Assembly: GCA_030426865.1 (NCBI GenBank)
Contig: JAUHXN010000010.1
Location: 1 to 25,212, forward strand
Source: a bacterium
GTDB taxonomy: Bacteria > Bacteroidota > Ignavibacteria > Kapaibacteriales > UBA2268
Length of the DNA stretch: 25,212 bases
Direction: 5' to 3'
Below the pieces are notes generated by a model that saw only the letters and a program-made list of their open reading frames with translations, did no database searches and was not told the origin of the DNA. Both the position numbers and the translations under genes were made by a program. Below, piece by piece: positions 15,322 through 24,884 of the stretch (position 1 is the first letter of the stretch; each line of letters starts with the position of its first letter).

Positions 15322-16059
15322 ATGGATAAGAAAGTAATTATAATAACTGGTGCCTCAAGTGGTATTGGTGAAGCGACAGCTTACAAACTATCAAAGGAAG
15401 GTCATAGTCTAGTTCTTGCGGCCCGTAGAAAAGAAAAACTTATAGCTTTAAAGGAAAACTTAAAGTCATATAATAATGAAGTATTAATTCATCAAACTGA
15501 TGTAACTAATAAAAATGAAGTTAACAGTTTAGTAAAAAACACAATTTCCGAGTTTGGTAAAGTGGATGTATTAATAAATAATGCCGGAATAATGCCTTTA
15601 TCTTTTATTGAAGAAGGAAGGGTTGAAGATTGGGATAGAATGATAGATGTAAACTTAAAAGGACTGTTATATGGTATAAATGAAGTAGTGCCCATAATGA
15701 AAGAACAGAAATATGGTCATATAATAAATGTCTCATCTGTCGCTGGTAGGAGGGTCTTCCCTACTGCTGCTGTTTACTGTGCAACAAAATTTGGAGTAAA
15801 TGCAATTACAGAGGGATTAAGACAAGAATTGAGTGCAAAGTATAATATAAAAGTTACAGCTATTGAACCTGGAGCTACTAAAACTGAATTACAAGATCAT
15901 ATACCTAATAAAGAAATTAAAGAAAATTTTGCAAAGAGAATGGAATCTGTTACTTTTTTAGAAGCAAAAGATATAGCAGAAGCTATTCATTATGCAATTT
16001 CGCAACCTAAACATGTAAATGTAACTGAAATATTAATACATCCTACTGAAGGTCCATAG
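15322..16059 (+). CDS. Short-chain dehydrogenase/reductase (SDR)
   Basis: This classical SDR of 245 residues is a cytoplasmic NAD(P)-dependent oxidoreductase. Visible motifs are TGASSGIG at 9-16 (cofactor), NNAG at 86-89, Asn111, the catalytic Ser in NVSSVAG (138 or 139), and Tyr152-C-A-T-Lys156. AARR at 33-36 after the second strand suggests preference for NADP(H). It resembles the YdfG/clavaldehyde-dehydrogenase-like group that includes serine/3-hydroxy acid dehydrogenases, but the substrate is open. It starts two bases after the nitroreductase stop and ends three bases before cinA. Confidence 0.88.
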   Translation: MDKKVIIITGASSGIGEATAYKLSKEGHSLVLAARRKEKLIALKENLKSYNNEVLIHQTDVTNKNEVNSLVKNTISEFGKVDVLINNAGIMPLSFIEEGRVEDWDRMIDVNLKGLLYGINEVVPIMKEQKYGHIINVSSVAGRRVFPTAAVYCATKFGVNAITEGLRQELSAKYNIKVTAIEPGATKTELQDHIPNKEIKENFAKRMESVTFLEAKDIAEAIHYAISQPKHVNVTEILIHPTEGP

Positions 16060-16062
16060 TTA

Positions 16063-17319
16063 ATGATAAATGCTGCAATTATAGCTATCGGTGATGAATT
16101 ATTGATTGGTGAAACTATAAACACTAATTCAGCATGGTTAGGGCAAGAGCTTACTTCTCTTGGTATTAATGTTAACTCATCTGTAACTATTTCCGATAAT
16201 CAAGAACAGATAATAGGAACCATATCAAAACTATCTGAAATAAATGATATAATAATAACTACAGGTGGATTAGGCCCTACTAAAGATGATATAACTAAAA
16301 AAGCAATTGCTTCACACTTTGGTGTAGATTTAATTGAAGACCAAAAAACTAAACTACATCTTTTAAACTATTTTAAAAGAAGAGGTAGAGTAATTACTGA
16401 TATTCATTTAGAACAAGCACTTATCCCCTCTTGTGCGGTTGCATTAGATAATTCAGTAGGCACAGCTCCAGGAATTTTTATTAAACATAGTAACAAACTA
16501 TATTTTAATTTACCCGGTGTCCCTCGGGAAATGAAGTCTATTTTCCAAGAAAATATAAACTTCATTATTAATGATTATAAATCTCTAATAACTGAAGACT
16601 TTTTCATTTATAAAACTATTTATACTACAGGGATTGTAGAATCTGAAATTGCAAAAAGAATTTCATATTTAGATGATGAAAACGATACTATTAAATTTGC
16701 TTACCTTCCTTCATACTCAGGTGTAAGAATTAGATTAGGTATTCTAAACTCTGAACTTAAAATTATAGAAAATATTTTAGCTGATGTTGAAAGTAAAGTT
16801 CGTCAACATTTATATTCTTATGTTATTGAAGAAGAAAAACCTTTAAATGAAGCATTTCAAGAGTATCTTATTAGTAATAGATGGAATATAGCTGTTGCTG
16901 AATCATGTACTGGAGGTGCTCTTGGGAAGTTATTGACAGAATTATCTGGTAGTTCAAAAATCTTCGAAGGAGGTTTTATCGTATATAGTAATAAAGCTAA
17001 ACAAGAATTACTAAATGTACAAAAATCTACACTAGAAAATTTTGGAGCAGTTAGTGAACAAACTGCAATGGAGCTTGCTAATAATTGCAGATTAAAGTTA
17101 AAAACTGATTTTGGATTATCAATTACAGGTATTGCAGGTCCAAATGGTGGTACTAAAGAAAAACCGGTTGGAACTGTTTGGATTGGAATCTCAGATTCTA
17201 AAGAAACCAAGGCAATAAAATTCGTATTTTTGAAAAATAGAGATGCAAATAGAGAATTAAGTAAATTTACTGCTCTTTCATTACTTTATAGAAAACTAAA
17301 ATATAATATAGAATTATAA
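16063..17319 (+). CDS. cinA: CinA: NMN deamidase / molybdopterin-binding-like protein
   Basis: This full-length two-domain CinA has 418 residues. The N-terminal COG1058/MoCF-like domain has AIGDELLIGETINTNS near residue 7, TTGGLGPTKDD, and LPGVPREM. The C-terminal PncC domain (from about 268) has VAESCTGG, SNKAKQELL, and TGIAGPNGG. The PncC domain deamidates nicotinamide mononucleotide to nicotinic acid mononucleotide in NAD recycling; the N-terminal domain is an ADP-ribose pyrophosphatase in characterised members. Its TAA shares one base with the tsaD ATG (TAATG), indicating coupled translation. Confidence 0.94.
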   Translation: MINAAIIAIGDELLIGETINTNSAWLGQELTSLGINVNSSVTISDNQEQIIGTISKLSEINDIIITTGGLGPTKDDITKKAIASHFGVDLIEDQKTKLHLLNYFKRRGRVITDIHLEQALIPSCAVALDNSVGTAPGIFIKHSNKLYFNLPGVPREMKSIFQENINFIINDYKSLITEDFFIYKTIYTTGIVESEIAKRISYLDDENDTIKFAYLPSYSGVRIRLGILNSELKIIENILADVESKVRQHLYSYVIEEEKPLNEAFQEYLISNRWNIAVAESCTGGALGKLLTELSGSSKIFEGGFIVYSNKAKQELLNVQKSTLENFGAVSEQTAMELANNCRLKLKTDFGLSITGIAGPNGGTKEKPVGTVWIGISDSKETKAIKFVFLKNRDANRELSKFTALSLLYRKLKYNIEL

Positions 17320-18326
17320 TGAAAATACTAGCTATAGAAAGCTCATGTGATGACACCTCAATTGCTGTTACAAATGGAAACAATGTATTGAGTAATGTCA
17401 TATCATCACAACCAATTCATACAGAGTTTGGTGGTATTGTTCCAGAGTTAGCATCAAGATCACATATTAATAATATTTCAAGACTAACATATTCGAGCCT
17501 TGAAATTGCCAATTTAAAATTTGTAGATATCGATGCTGTTGCAGTAACTTCCGAACCAGGGTTAATGGGTTCTTTAATTGTAGGTTCTTCTTTTGCAAAG
17601 GGACTGAGTCTTAAATATAATCTACCACTGATTCCTGTCAATCATATAGAAGGACACATATATTCAGGTTGTTTAGAAGATGAGACACTTGAATTCCCAT
17701 TCATATCATTAGTAGTTAGCGGAGGTCATACATCTCTATTTCTAGTTAAATCATATTCAGAATATGAAGTAATAGGGATGACAAAAGATGATGCAGCAGG
17801 TGAAGCATTCGATAAAACAGCTAAATTGATGGGACTCGGATATCCGGGTGGTCCAATTATAGATAAACTTGCTAAAGAAGGAAATCCTACTGAATATGAG
17901 TTTCCAAGATCAATGATAAATTCAGATGACTTTGATTTTAGTTTTAGTGGACTTAAAACATCAGTAAGATACTTTATACAAAAGAATTTCGAACTCCCAT
18001 TAAATGAATTAGATAAAAAGAATCTAGCTGCATCTGTTCAAGCTGCAATAGTTGATGTATTAAAACATAAGACCTACAAAGCTTCTAAGAAATATAAAGT
18101 GAAAAATATTGTTATTGGTGGAGGCGTATCAGCAAACTCCCTGCTAAGAAAGAAATTTAATGAACTTGAATCGAAGGGTTTCAAGATTGTGCTCCCTAAA
18201 ATGGAGTATTGTATTGATAATGCAGCAATGATAGGATTTCTTGCAAATAAAAAAATTGAACATTCCAAAAGAAAATATAATGACCTAACATTTAAAGTCA
18301 GTTCTAGACCAATGAGATCAAAATAA
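17319..18326 (+). CDS. tsaD: tRNA N6-adenosine threonylcarbamoyltransferase TsaD
   Basis: TsaD transfers threonylcarbamoyl from TC-AMP to A37 of ANN-decoding tRNAs (t6A), working with TsaB and TsaE; neither of those is encoded in this window. The 335-residue protein shows the ASKHA fold: IESSCDDTS at the N-terminus, the metal ligands His109 and His113 in NHIEGH, SGGHT, DDAAGEAFDK, GYPGGP, FSGLKTS, and VIGGGVSAN with the C-terminal DNAAMIG. All expected catalytic motifs are present. Its first base overlaps the cinA stop codon. t6A is needed by tRNA-Ile, so this gene is functionally linked to ileS, although the two are in separate transcription units. Confidence 0.96.
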   Translation: MKILAIESSCDDTSIAVTNGNNVLSNVISSQPIHTEFGGIVPELASRSHINNISRLTYSSLEIANLKFVDIDAVAVTSEPGLMGSLIVGSSFAKGLSLKYNLPLIPVNHIEGHIYSGCLEDETLEFPFISLVVSGGHTSLFLVKSYSEYEVIGMTKDDAAGEAFDKTAKLMGLGYPGGPIIDKLAKEGNPTEYEFPRSMINSDDFDFSFSGLKTSVRYFIQKNFELPLNELDKKNLAASVQAAIVDVLKHKTYKASKKYKVKNIVIGGGVSANSLLRKKFNELESKGFKIVLPKMEYCIDNAAMIGFLANKKIEHSKRKYNDLTFKVSSRPMRSK

Positions 18327-18340
18327 TAAAGGATAAAATA

Positions 18341-19792
18341 ATGACAACAACTATAGATAAACTCGAGCCTAAGGAAGTATGGGAAATATTCCATAATATT
18401 ACTAAATACCCAAGACCTTCTAAAAAAGAAGAAAAAATAGTTAAGTATATTGAAGATTTTGCAAATAATTTGAACTTACCAATAAAGAAAGATAAGCTTG
18501 GCAATCTTGTCATAACGAAACCGGCTACAAAAGGATTTGAAGACAGACCTACATTTTGTATTCAAGCTCATGTAGATATGGTTACAGAGAAAAATAGAGA
18601 TGTCGAATTCGACTTTGATAATGATTCTATCCAAACCTATATTGATAATGGATGGGTAAAAGCAAAAGGAACAACTCTTGGAGCTGATAATGGTATGGGT
18701 TTAGCTATGGGGATGGCAGTGTTAGCTTCGGATAGTCTTGAACACCCAAGGTTTGAATTATTATGTACATTAGACGAAGAAACTGGTTTAACTGGTGCTT
18801 CAGAATTAGGAACTGATTTATTAGAATCAGAAATATTAATAAATTTAGATACAGAAGATTTTGGTCATTTCACAATAGGTTGTGCTGGAGGGTTAAATAC
18901 ACTCGGAACATTAGATATAGTTCTTGAAGATACTCCTAAACAATATAGAACTTTCGAGTTAACTTTAAAAGGCTTATTAGGAGGCCATTCAGGAATCGAA
19001 ATTGATGACGAGCGAGGAAATGCTGCTAAGATTCTTGTGCGTTTCGTACTACATTTAAAAGATAGGTTTAATATAAGAATACATTCTTTCGATAGTGGTG
19101 ACAAGCATAATGCTATACCTAGAGAGTCTTATATTACCTTTTCCTTACCTAAGGATCAAATATTAAAATTAGAAGCAATGGTGGTGTCTTATCAAAGTAT
19201 TTTGAAGAATGAATGGGCTTACAAGGAACCAAATATAGAACTGATATTAGAGAATATTGAATTTAAACCCAAAATGATATCTGTAGGTACTCAAGATGAC
19301 TTATTGAATGTCATTAATGCTTTACCTCATGGTGTTCAAAGGTTTACTCCTGAACTACCCTCACTGGTTCAAACATCAACAAATCTTGCAAGAATAAAAA
19401 CCTTAGATACAAAAATAGAAATTCTTACAAGCCAAAGAAGTATTGTAGAATCAGAAAAATTCTGGATTGCTGGTATTGTTAACTCAGTTTTCGAATTAGG
19501 TGGATTTAACATTACAAAAACATCTGGTTACCCTGCTTGGGAACCGAAAAAGAACTCAAAATTAGTTGACAAAGCCGTTAGAATTCATAAAGAAACTTTC
19601 AACGAAGAACCCGTAATAGAATTAATACATGCTGGTTTGGAATGCGGTTTAATTGGTGAAAAATATCCGCGAATGGAGATGCTTTCTTTTGGTCCAACAT
19701 TAAAAGATGTACACACTCCTTCTGAAAAAATAGAAATAGAATCTGTCGAAAAGTGTTGGTTATTACTAAAGAATATAATCAGAGAATTATAA
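18341..19792 (+). CDS. pepD: Cytosol non-specific dipeptidase (aminoacyl-histidine dipeptidase, M20C)
   Basis: PepD is a di-zinc M20C peptidase that cleaves Xaa-His and many other dipeptides. The 483-residue length matches the family. Motifs seen: QAHVDMV with His77 and Asp79, TTLGADNGMG with bridging Asp116, LDEETGLTGA with catalytic Glu146 and metal ligand Glu147, GGHSGIEI in the lid domain, and HAGLECG near the C-terminus. AAAGGA lies eight bases before the ATG, a clear Shine-Dalgarno site. It is the last gene of the nitroreductase-SDR-cinA-tsaD operon (14 bases after tsaD). Its stop is separated by a single base from the stop of the converging giant gene. Confidence 0.95.
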   Translation: MTTTIDKLEPKEVWEIFHNITKYPRPSKKEEKIVKYIEDFANNLNLPIKKDKLGNLVITKPATKGFEDRPTFCIQAHVDMVTEKNRDVEFDFDNDSIQTYIDNGWVKAKGTTLGADNGMGLAMGMAVLASDSLEHPRFELLCTLDEETGLTGASELGTDLLESEILINLDTEDFGHFTIGCAGGLNTLGTLDIVLEDTPKQYRTFELTLKGLLGGHSGIEIDDERGNAAKILVRFVLHLKDRFNIRIHSFDSGDKHNAIPRESYITFSLPKDQILKLEAMVVSYQSILKNEWAYKEPNIELILENIEFKPKMISVGTQDDLLNVINALPHGVQRFTPELPSLVQTSTNLARIKTLDTKIEILTSQRSIVESEKFWIAGIVNSVFELGGFNITKTSGYPAWEPKKNSKLVDKAVRIHKETFNEEPVIELIHAGLECGLIGEKYPRMEMLSFGPTLKDVHTPSEKIEIESVEKCWLLLKNIIREL

Positions 19793-19793
19793 G

Positions 19794-22700
19794 TTATTTA
19801 ATAATAACCATTTGTTTAGTTTGCTTAACATTTTCAGTTTCTAAAGTATAATAATATATTCCTGGTATTAAGTCATTCGAATAAATAAGTATTTCATAGT
19901 CACCTTTTTCGAATGACTTTTTACCATCTAGTATTAATCTTACAAGTTTCCCAGTCGCATCATATAATTTGATAATTGGATTTGTGAAAGAAGTTATTTT
20001 TAACGGTATTACCGATTCTTTTATCCAAGGGTTCGGATAATTCTGTTTTAACTCATTTGATTCTTGTCTTATGATATGTGAAATTCGACAAGACCTACCC
20101 GAATTAAATAGATTATTTTGAACAGAATTATATAAATCTAAGAAATATATATATTCAGAACCAAAATTATCAATCGTGATATCTAATAAAGTAGTAGTGT
20201 CAGTTGGTATAGTAACAAGCATTTTCATCTCTGCTACTTGAGAGGCCCTTAAAGTATCAACATTGGTATATAATAATTTTAAATTTCCATGATTAATTAA
20301 ATTAGTTATAGCTTCTGTATTCGGAATAACAGAATATGAATCTATATATTTTAATGAAGATGGATCATAAGTAATATTCAAATCGAAAAATATGTCAATC
20401 ATCCAATGATCTATACCTTTATAATTTGCCATTATATCTTTATCTATAAATATCGGTATCAGAACCGTATCACCAATACTTCCATAGACAGTGTCAACAA
20501 TTGAAAAATTAGAACTTACGTCAGCAAGTATTTCATACGGTGGTGCAAATCCATATCCCGTAATACTATTACTATCAACCATATAACAAGGATCAAATAT
20601 CTCAGAATTTGATACAGAACTATATTCTCCAATCTGTCTTGGACAAAACTCTAGTACTACTTCAGCTAGAGCAGTAGGAAATAAGGTATCAGTTAAAGGT
20701 GGATTAATACTTAGAATATTTACATCTTGAGGAAGATTTACAACTTGTGATAATAAGAATGGTACATCTCCAGTATTTTGAATCATGAAAGTATCAATCT
20801 TACAATCTAAAACAAATACTGTATCATAAGCAATATCATTCATAACATTTACTTCCGACTTCAAAATTGTCACATCTATACTTGGGCCATTAGGAATCAA
20901 TCTATAAGGAATAATTCCTTTAGAATTAAAATCAAAACTGTCTAAAAGGAACGAAGATGTTATCGTTTGATTTACTTTAGGAGTAAATTTGGCTATAAAA
21001 AGTGGAGTTAGTGAATCTATATTGCAGAAGTTATCTAAACTTACAAATATAGATGAACTATCAGTCTTAAACATATTTAATTGTGCATTATATATTGAAC
21101 AAAGTGAAGTATCTGGATAAGTATTACCTAAGTATTCACTTTCATTCCCAATATACTCGAATAATGTAGTGTCATAAAATATTTGGCAATCTATATCAAT
21201 TAAATCAAATTCCATCAATTGAAATGCATAAACAGGTAATAATAATGTATCACAACTTATGACTTCATAACTTTGAATCAAATCATCTGGAGTAAATTCA
21301 AAAGGCATAGGAGCTGGAAAAGCTAAACCTGTTCCTGCTACAACAACAGTAGTATCAAAACCATTACATGGTTGAGCAAAATGAATTTTCATTTTACCAA
21401 TATAATCTCTAGATATTCTTGGTTTAAAATCGATTTGTATTATAAGCGTATCTTCTGTGGCAGAATAGACTATGTTTTTGTCTGTCTTACTTATAAATTC
21501 CTGAGCATAAAATACATTATCATCAGGTTCAAAAGTAATAGAATCTATAACAATTGTTTCTCTATCTGGATTATAGTCTATTTCAGGTATAGTAATCCTA
21601 ATAAATTGTGGTACTGGTGAAGTAGTAGCTACTAATGTTGGCGGAAATTGAGAAAACAGTGGTTCAGGTTCGTACATTAATGTTTGTCGACCTGCTAGAA
21701 ATCTATCATAAGGTTTTTCTAATCTCCAAATTTCAGTTTGACCATCAGGACTCATACCATGTGCATCGATGTGCATTAAAGCTGAATGATTGAGACTATC
21801 TCTTATTGATGGAGAGTTAGGACAGTAAGTTACTCTGATAGTGTCTTTTGTCAATGGTGGAATACTATATGGCATTTCATTTCCATTTATAGCAATATCT
21901 GAAGTCCAAGTGAAATACTCAGGATAAGCAGTTCCAACAATTCCAACTCCATCTATCCAGATATTATCTATTATAGCATCATTTACTCTTGAATTATTTG
22001 CCATAGTAATTTCAGTAGTTTCACAATCACAAGATTTCACAAAGCCGAATGTAACAAGTGTAGATATTATTTCGATCGGAATTATTTTACCCTTTCCTGT
22101 AAAAGAAACTTGATTCTGAACTAAACATGGTTCACTACTATAAGATACAAGTTGGGTTGAATAATTTATATCTGATGTTGGAACAAATTCTACAGTAATC
22201 TGAATCGTATCTCTTGGATCTAAAGTTTTATTGATAATTCTTGGTGGATAAAGAATATTGAAATTAGCCCCTATACTTAAACTATCTAAATGAACTGGGA
22301 TTGAAGATATATTCTCAAGAATAATTTTCTGAGTTGGTCTTTCCCCCACTTCTATGGTTCCAAATGTATTATTATCTTCCATAAATAATTTTGGAAGAGT
22401 AGAACTAGCTTGTAAGAAGGCTGACCAATTTTCATTATCTTGATCAGTAAATTCCAAAAAGGCTTTATCTGCCCTATCATTTATTAAGTCATTTGGTGTA
22501 TATCTAAATTTAAACTTTAAACTATCACCTGGAGCGATGTTAGTACTATAAGTATTTAAACTAACCAAATCACTCACTGGCTCTAATATATCAAATCTAG
22601 TAGATGGGTCATTTAGTATAAAATTATCTACGCTTAGTGAAACAGGAGACTCATTAATAATAAAAACTTCATTAGTTGAGTCTTGACATGCAATAACATT

Positions 22701-24884
22701 TTCAATCTTCATAACTTCAGGATTGAATCTAAATTTATCAATAATCCCTCTACCCTTTAAAGTTATACAACCAGAGGAGTAACAACCTGTTTGAGGTGTT
22801 TCTTGGAAACATAGTTTATCATAGTATAATGAATCTGTGATAGGTCTAAATCTAACTCTTACCTCTCTTTCTTCATTTGGTGGAATTGTAGCAAATCTTC
22901 CTCCTGGGAAATAATATGCTTCTCCCCTGCTAATACTAAAACTTACTCGAAACTCGTCTAAACCATTATTTCTAATTTTTATACTTCTTTCTAATTCTTG
23001 TCCTACGAAAACATTACCATAATCAACTGTATCTACTGTAAATGTCAAATCCGGATGTATTGATTTACCCTTTACAATTACAGTTTTTTTTAATGTACAT
23101 CCACCAGCTTTAACTAATATAAATAAGGTATCTCTGAAATCTCCTGCAATACTAGGAACAAATCGAATTAGTTTAACTTGATAACTTTTTTCCGGTTCTA
23201 ATGTTTGCGGTTGAGATTTATTAAATCTAATAAATTCAAATTGATCAGGTACTATTACATCAGTTATGGTTATATTTTGACTTGAAAGATTTTCCCAATA
23301 GAACAATGCTTCATCTGAAGGAAAATCTTTACAAATAGTACCAAAATCAACTGAGTCCAATTGTTCATCTTCTGTACCAAATTTCGTTAAACTAATAATA
23401 TTCTCAACAGCACCGGTAAGTGGGATTATTCCAGCACCAGCACATTGATCTGTCGATTGAACTCTCAATGTATCATAAAATATATTTGCAATGCTACCTG
23501 AAGTAAATCTCACAACTAAGTTAGTACTCTCACCAGGTGATAGAGTTACTGGAAAGTTTGGGGAAACAATAGAATAATACTGTGGTAGATTAAAACTACC
23601 TCCAGTAATCGTCACTGGCTTTTGAGTACCAAAAGTTGAAGTATTGTTAGTAACTTTTAAATTAATATCTTTATAAGGTTCTTCTATGCAAAAAGCTTTA
23701 AGTATCCCAAACCCAAGAGTATCTGCATTATATTTCAACTCAGTTTCTCTAGTTATAGTCCATTGCCTTTTGTTTCCAGCTAGAAAATCATAACCACACA
23801 CATCGTCCCTAATTAGTCTGATCTGTGGCTTTATAGTCCCTATAAAATCACTATCAACATAAAACTCATAAGTAACTGGAGTATTTGGAGGTAATGTTAC
23901 AAAGCTTCCTGAATAATCAAAATATTGTCTAAAGTCAGGTGTTATCCATATATATGCCCTTGATCCACATAAGGATGTGTCAGTAATTGTTATCGAATAT
24001 TTTTTTCTAGTAGTACACTTAATAGTATCAATTTGGACTGGGTCTGTAACAATAAAGGGTCTGTATTCAGGTCTATCATTTTTAGCTTGTGTTGTAGTTA
24101 GACCCGAAAGTAAATTTGCATTATTGTTTTGAGTTACATCACAAGGAGAATAATTTCCTGGGTCTTCATTACATCTGAAATAAGCTATTAATCCAGCTTC
24201 ATTACCATTTCTTCTTTTGTCTTTCTCACATACAATTTCAGTCATAGGTAGAGCCCTATCCCATATTTTTATCTCATCCATAACTCCACGAAAAGTTCTA
24301 TAGTTATTATTATTAGTTAACTCATTGGCTCTACCAAATTGAGTGTCATTACTATTTTTCTTTAAAGTTGAAATTGGGAAACTTGAATTAGTGGCTTCAG
24401 CAATTAACTCTCCATCTAAATAAATTAATGCTTTATTTTGTGAACCATCAAATACTGCTGCTAAGTGATGCCATTCATTGTTAATAATTAATGGATTTGA
24501 TTGTGCAATTGTATTGTCAACTTCTTTTAATTCTGAAGTTGGGTGATTTATTTCAAAAACGATTCTATTACTTGGGTCATAATACAGTTGCCAAACATCA
24601 GATTTATCAACAGTTGGTCCCCATTTACCTGCAAAATAATTTCTTTTACCTAATTCTAAATCTGGCTTTATCCACATTTCTACAGTCATTGCAGAGCTAA
24701 GACTATTTAAGGTAGCATTATTATTCAAGTTCATGAAATGAGCAGACTGACCTTTGTTATTTATAAAATCTAGACCGTTCCCAATACATCTTGTTAGTGG
24801 CCACTTGTTACAATCCTGAGCATTCATCATGTAAGGAACTATAAATAACAGAATTACTGTGTATATGTGAGTTTTTTTTATCAT
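19794..24884 (-). CDS. Giant secreted LamG / ASH-domain protein with T9SS sorting domain
   Basis: This 1696-residue protein opens with a signal peptide (about 1-22). A LamG/concanavalin-like domain follows (about 35-235: VEMWIKP, WHHLAAVFDG, IYLDGEL, MDEIKIWDRAL). A chain of ASH or choice-of-anchor-D type Ig domains then starts near residues 390, 512, 617, 720, 837 and 940, with one more near 1350; typical strands read VDYGNVFVGQELERSIKIRN. Two cohesin-like beta-sandwiches lie near 1194-1330 and 1458-1590. The C-terminus (QNYPNPW near 1614 to QTKQMVIIK) is a T9SS type-A sorting domain. It is probably exported by T9SS and anchored on the cell surface as an adhesin or scaffold; no catalytic domain is seen. 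Its ATG overlaps the stop of the upstream T9SS gene (ATGA). Confidence 0.85.
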   Translation of the reverse strand: MIKKTHIYTVILLFIVPYMMNAQDCNKWPLTRCIGNGLDFINNKGQSAHFMNLNNNATLNSLSSAMTVEMWIKPDLELGKRNYFAGKWGPTVDKSDVWQLYYDPSNRIVFEINHPTSELKEVDNTIAQSNPLIINNEWHHLAAVFDGSQNKALIYLDGELIAEATNSSFPISTLKKNSNDTQFGRANELTNNNNYRTFRGVMDEIKIWDRALPMTEIVCEKDKRRNGNEAGLIAYFRCNEDPGNYSPCDVTQNNNANLLSGLTTTQAKNDRPEYRPFIVTDPVQIDTIKCTTRKKYSITITDTSLCGSRAYIWITPDFRQYFDYSGSFVTLPPNTPVTYEFYVDSDFIGTIKPQIRLIRDDVCGYDFLAGNKRQWTITRETELKYNADTLGFGILKAFCIEEPYKDINLKVTNNTSTFGTQKPVTITGGSFNLPQYYSIVSPNFPVTLSPGESTNLVVRFTSGSIANIFYDTLRVQSTDQCAGAGIIPLTGAVENIISLTKFGTEDEQLDSVDFGTICKDFPSDEALFYWENLSSQNITITDVIVPDQFEFIRFNKSQPQTLEPEKSYQVKLIRFVPSIAGDFRDTLFILVKAGGCTLKKTVIVKGKSIHPDLTFTVDTVDYGNVFVGQELERSIKIRNNGLDEFRVSFSISRGEAYYFPGGRFATIPPNEEREVRVRFRPITDSLYYDKLCFQETPQTGCYSSGCITLKGRGIIDKFRFNPEVMKIENVIACQDSTNEVFIINESPVSLSVDNFILNDPSTRFDILEPVSDLVSLNTYSTNIAPGDSLKFKFRYTPNDLINDRADKAFLEFTDQDNENWSAFLQASSTLPKLFMEDNNTFGTIEVGERPTQKIILENISSIPVHLDSLSIGANFNILYPPRIINKTLDPRDTIQITVEFVPTSDINYSTQLVSYSSEPCLVQNQVSFTGKGKIIPIEIISTLVTFGFVKSCDCETTEITMANNSRVNDAIIDNIWIDGVGIVGTAYPEYFTWTSDIAINGNEMPYSIPPLTKDTIRVTYCPNSPSIRDSLNHSALMHIDAHGMSPDGQTEIWRLEKPYDRFLAGRQTLMYEPEPLFSQFPPTLVATTSPVPQFIRITIPEIDYNPDRETIVIDSITFEPDDNVFYAQEFISKTDKNIVYSATEDTLIIQIDFKPRISRDYIGKMKIHFAQPCNGFDTTVVVAGTGLAFPAPMPFEFTPDDLIQSYEVISCDTLLLPVYAFQLMEFDLIDIDCQIFYDTTLFEYIGNESEYLGNTYPDTSLCSIYNAQLNMFKTDSSSIFVSLDNFCNIDSLTPLFIAKFTPKVNQTITSSFLLDSFDFNSKGIIPYRLIPNGPSIDVTILKSEVNVMNDIAYDTVFVLDCKIDTFMIQNTGDVPFLLSQVVNLPQDVNILSINPPLTDTLFPTALAEVVLEFCPRQIGEYSSVSNSEIFDPCYMVDSNSITGYGFAPPYEILADVSSNFSIVDTVYGSIGDTVLIPIFIDKDIMANYKGIDHWMIDIFFDLNITYDPSSLKYIDSYSVIPNTEAITNLINHGNLKLLYTNVDTLRASQVAEMKMLVTIPTDTTTLLDITIDNFGSEYIYFLDLYNSVQNNLFNSGRSCRISHIIRQESNELKQNYPNPWIKESVIPLKITSFTNPIIKLYDATGKLVRLILDGKKSFEKGDYEILIYSNDLIPGIYYYTLETENVKQTKQMVIIK

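Noticed and set aside
21372..21620. 82-codon plus-strand frame inside the giant gene
   Set aside because: It is antisense to a well-supported ASH-domain coding region and has Ile/Tyr/Phe-rich composition typical of an antisense frame in AT-rich DNA.
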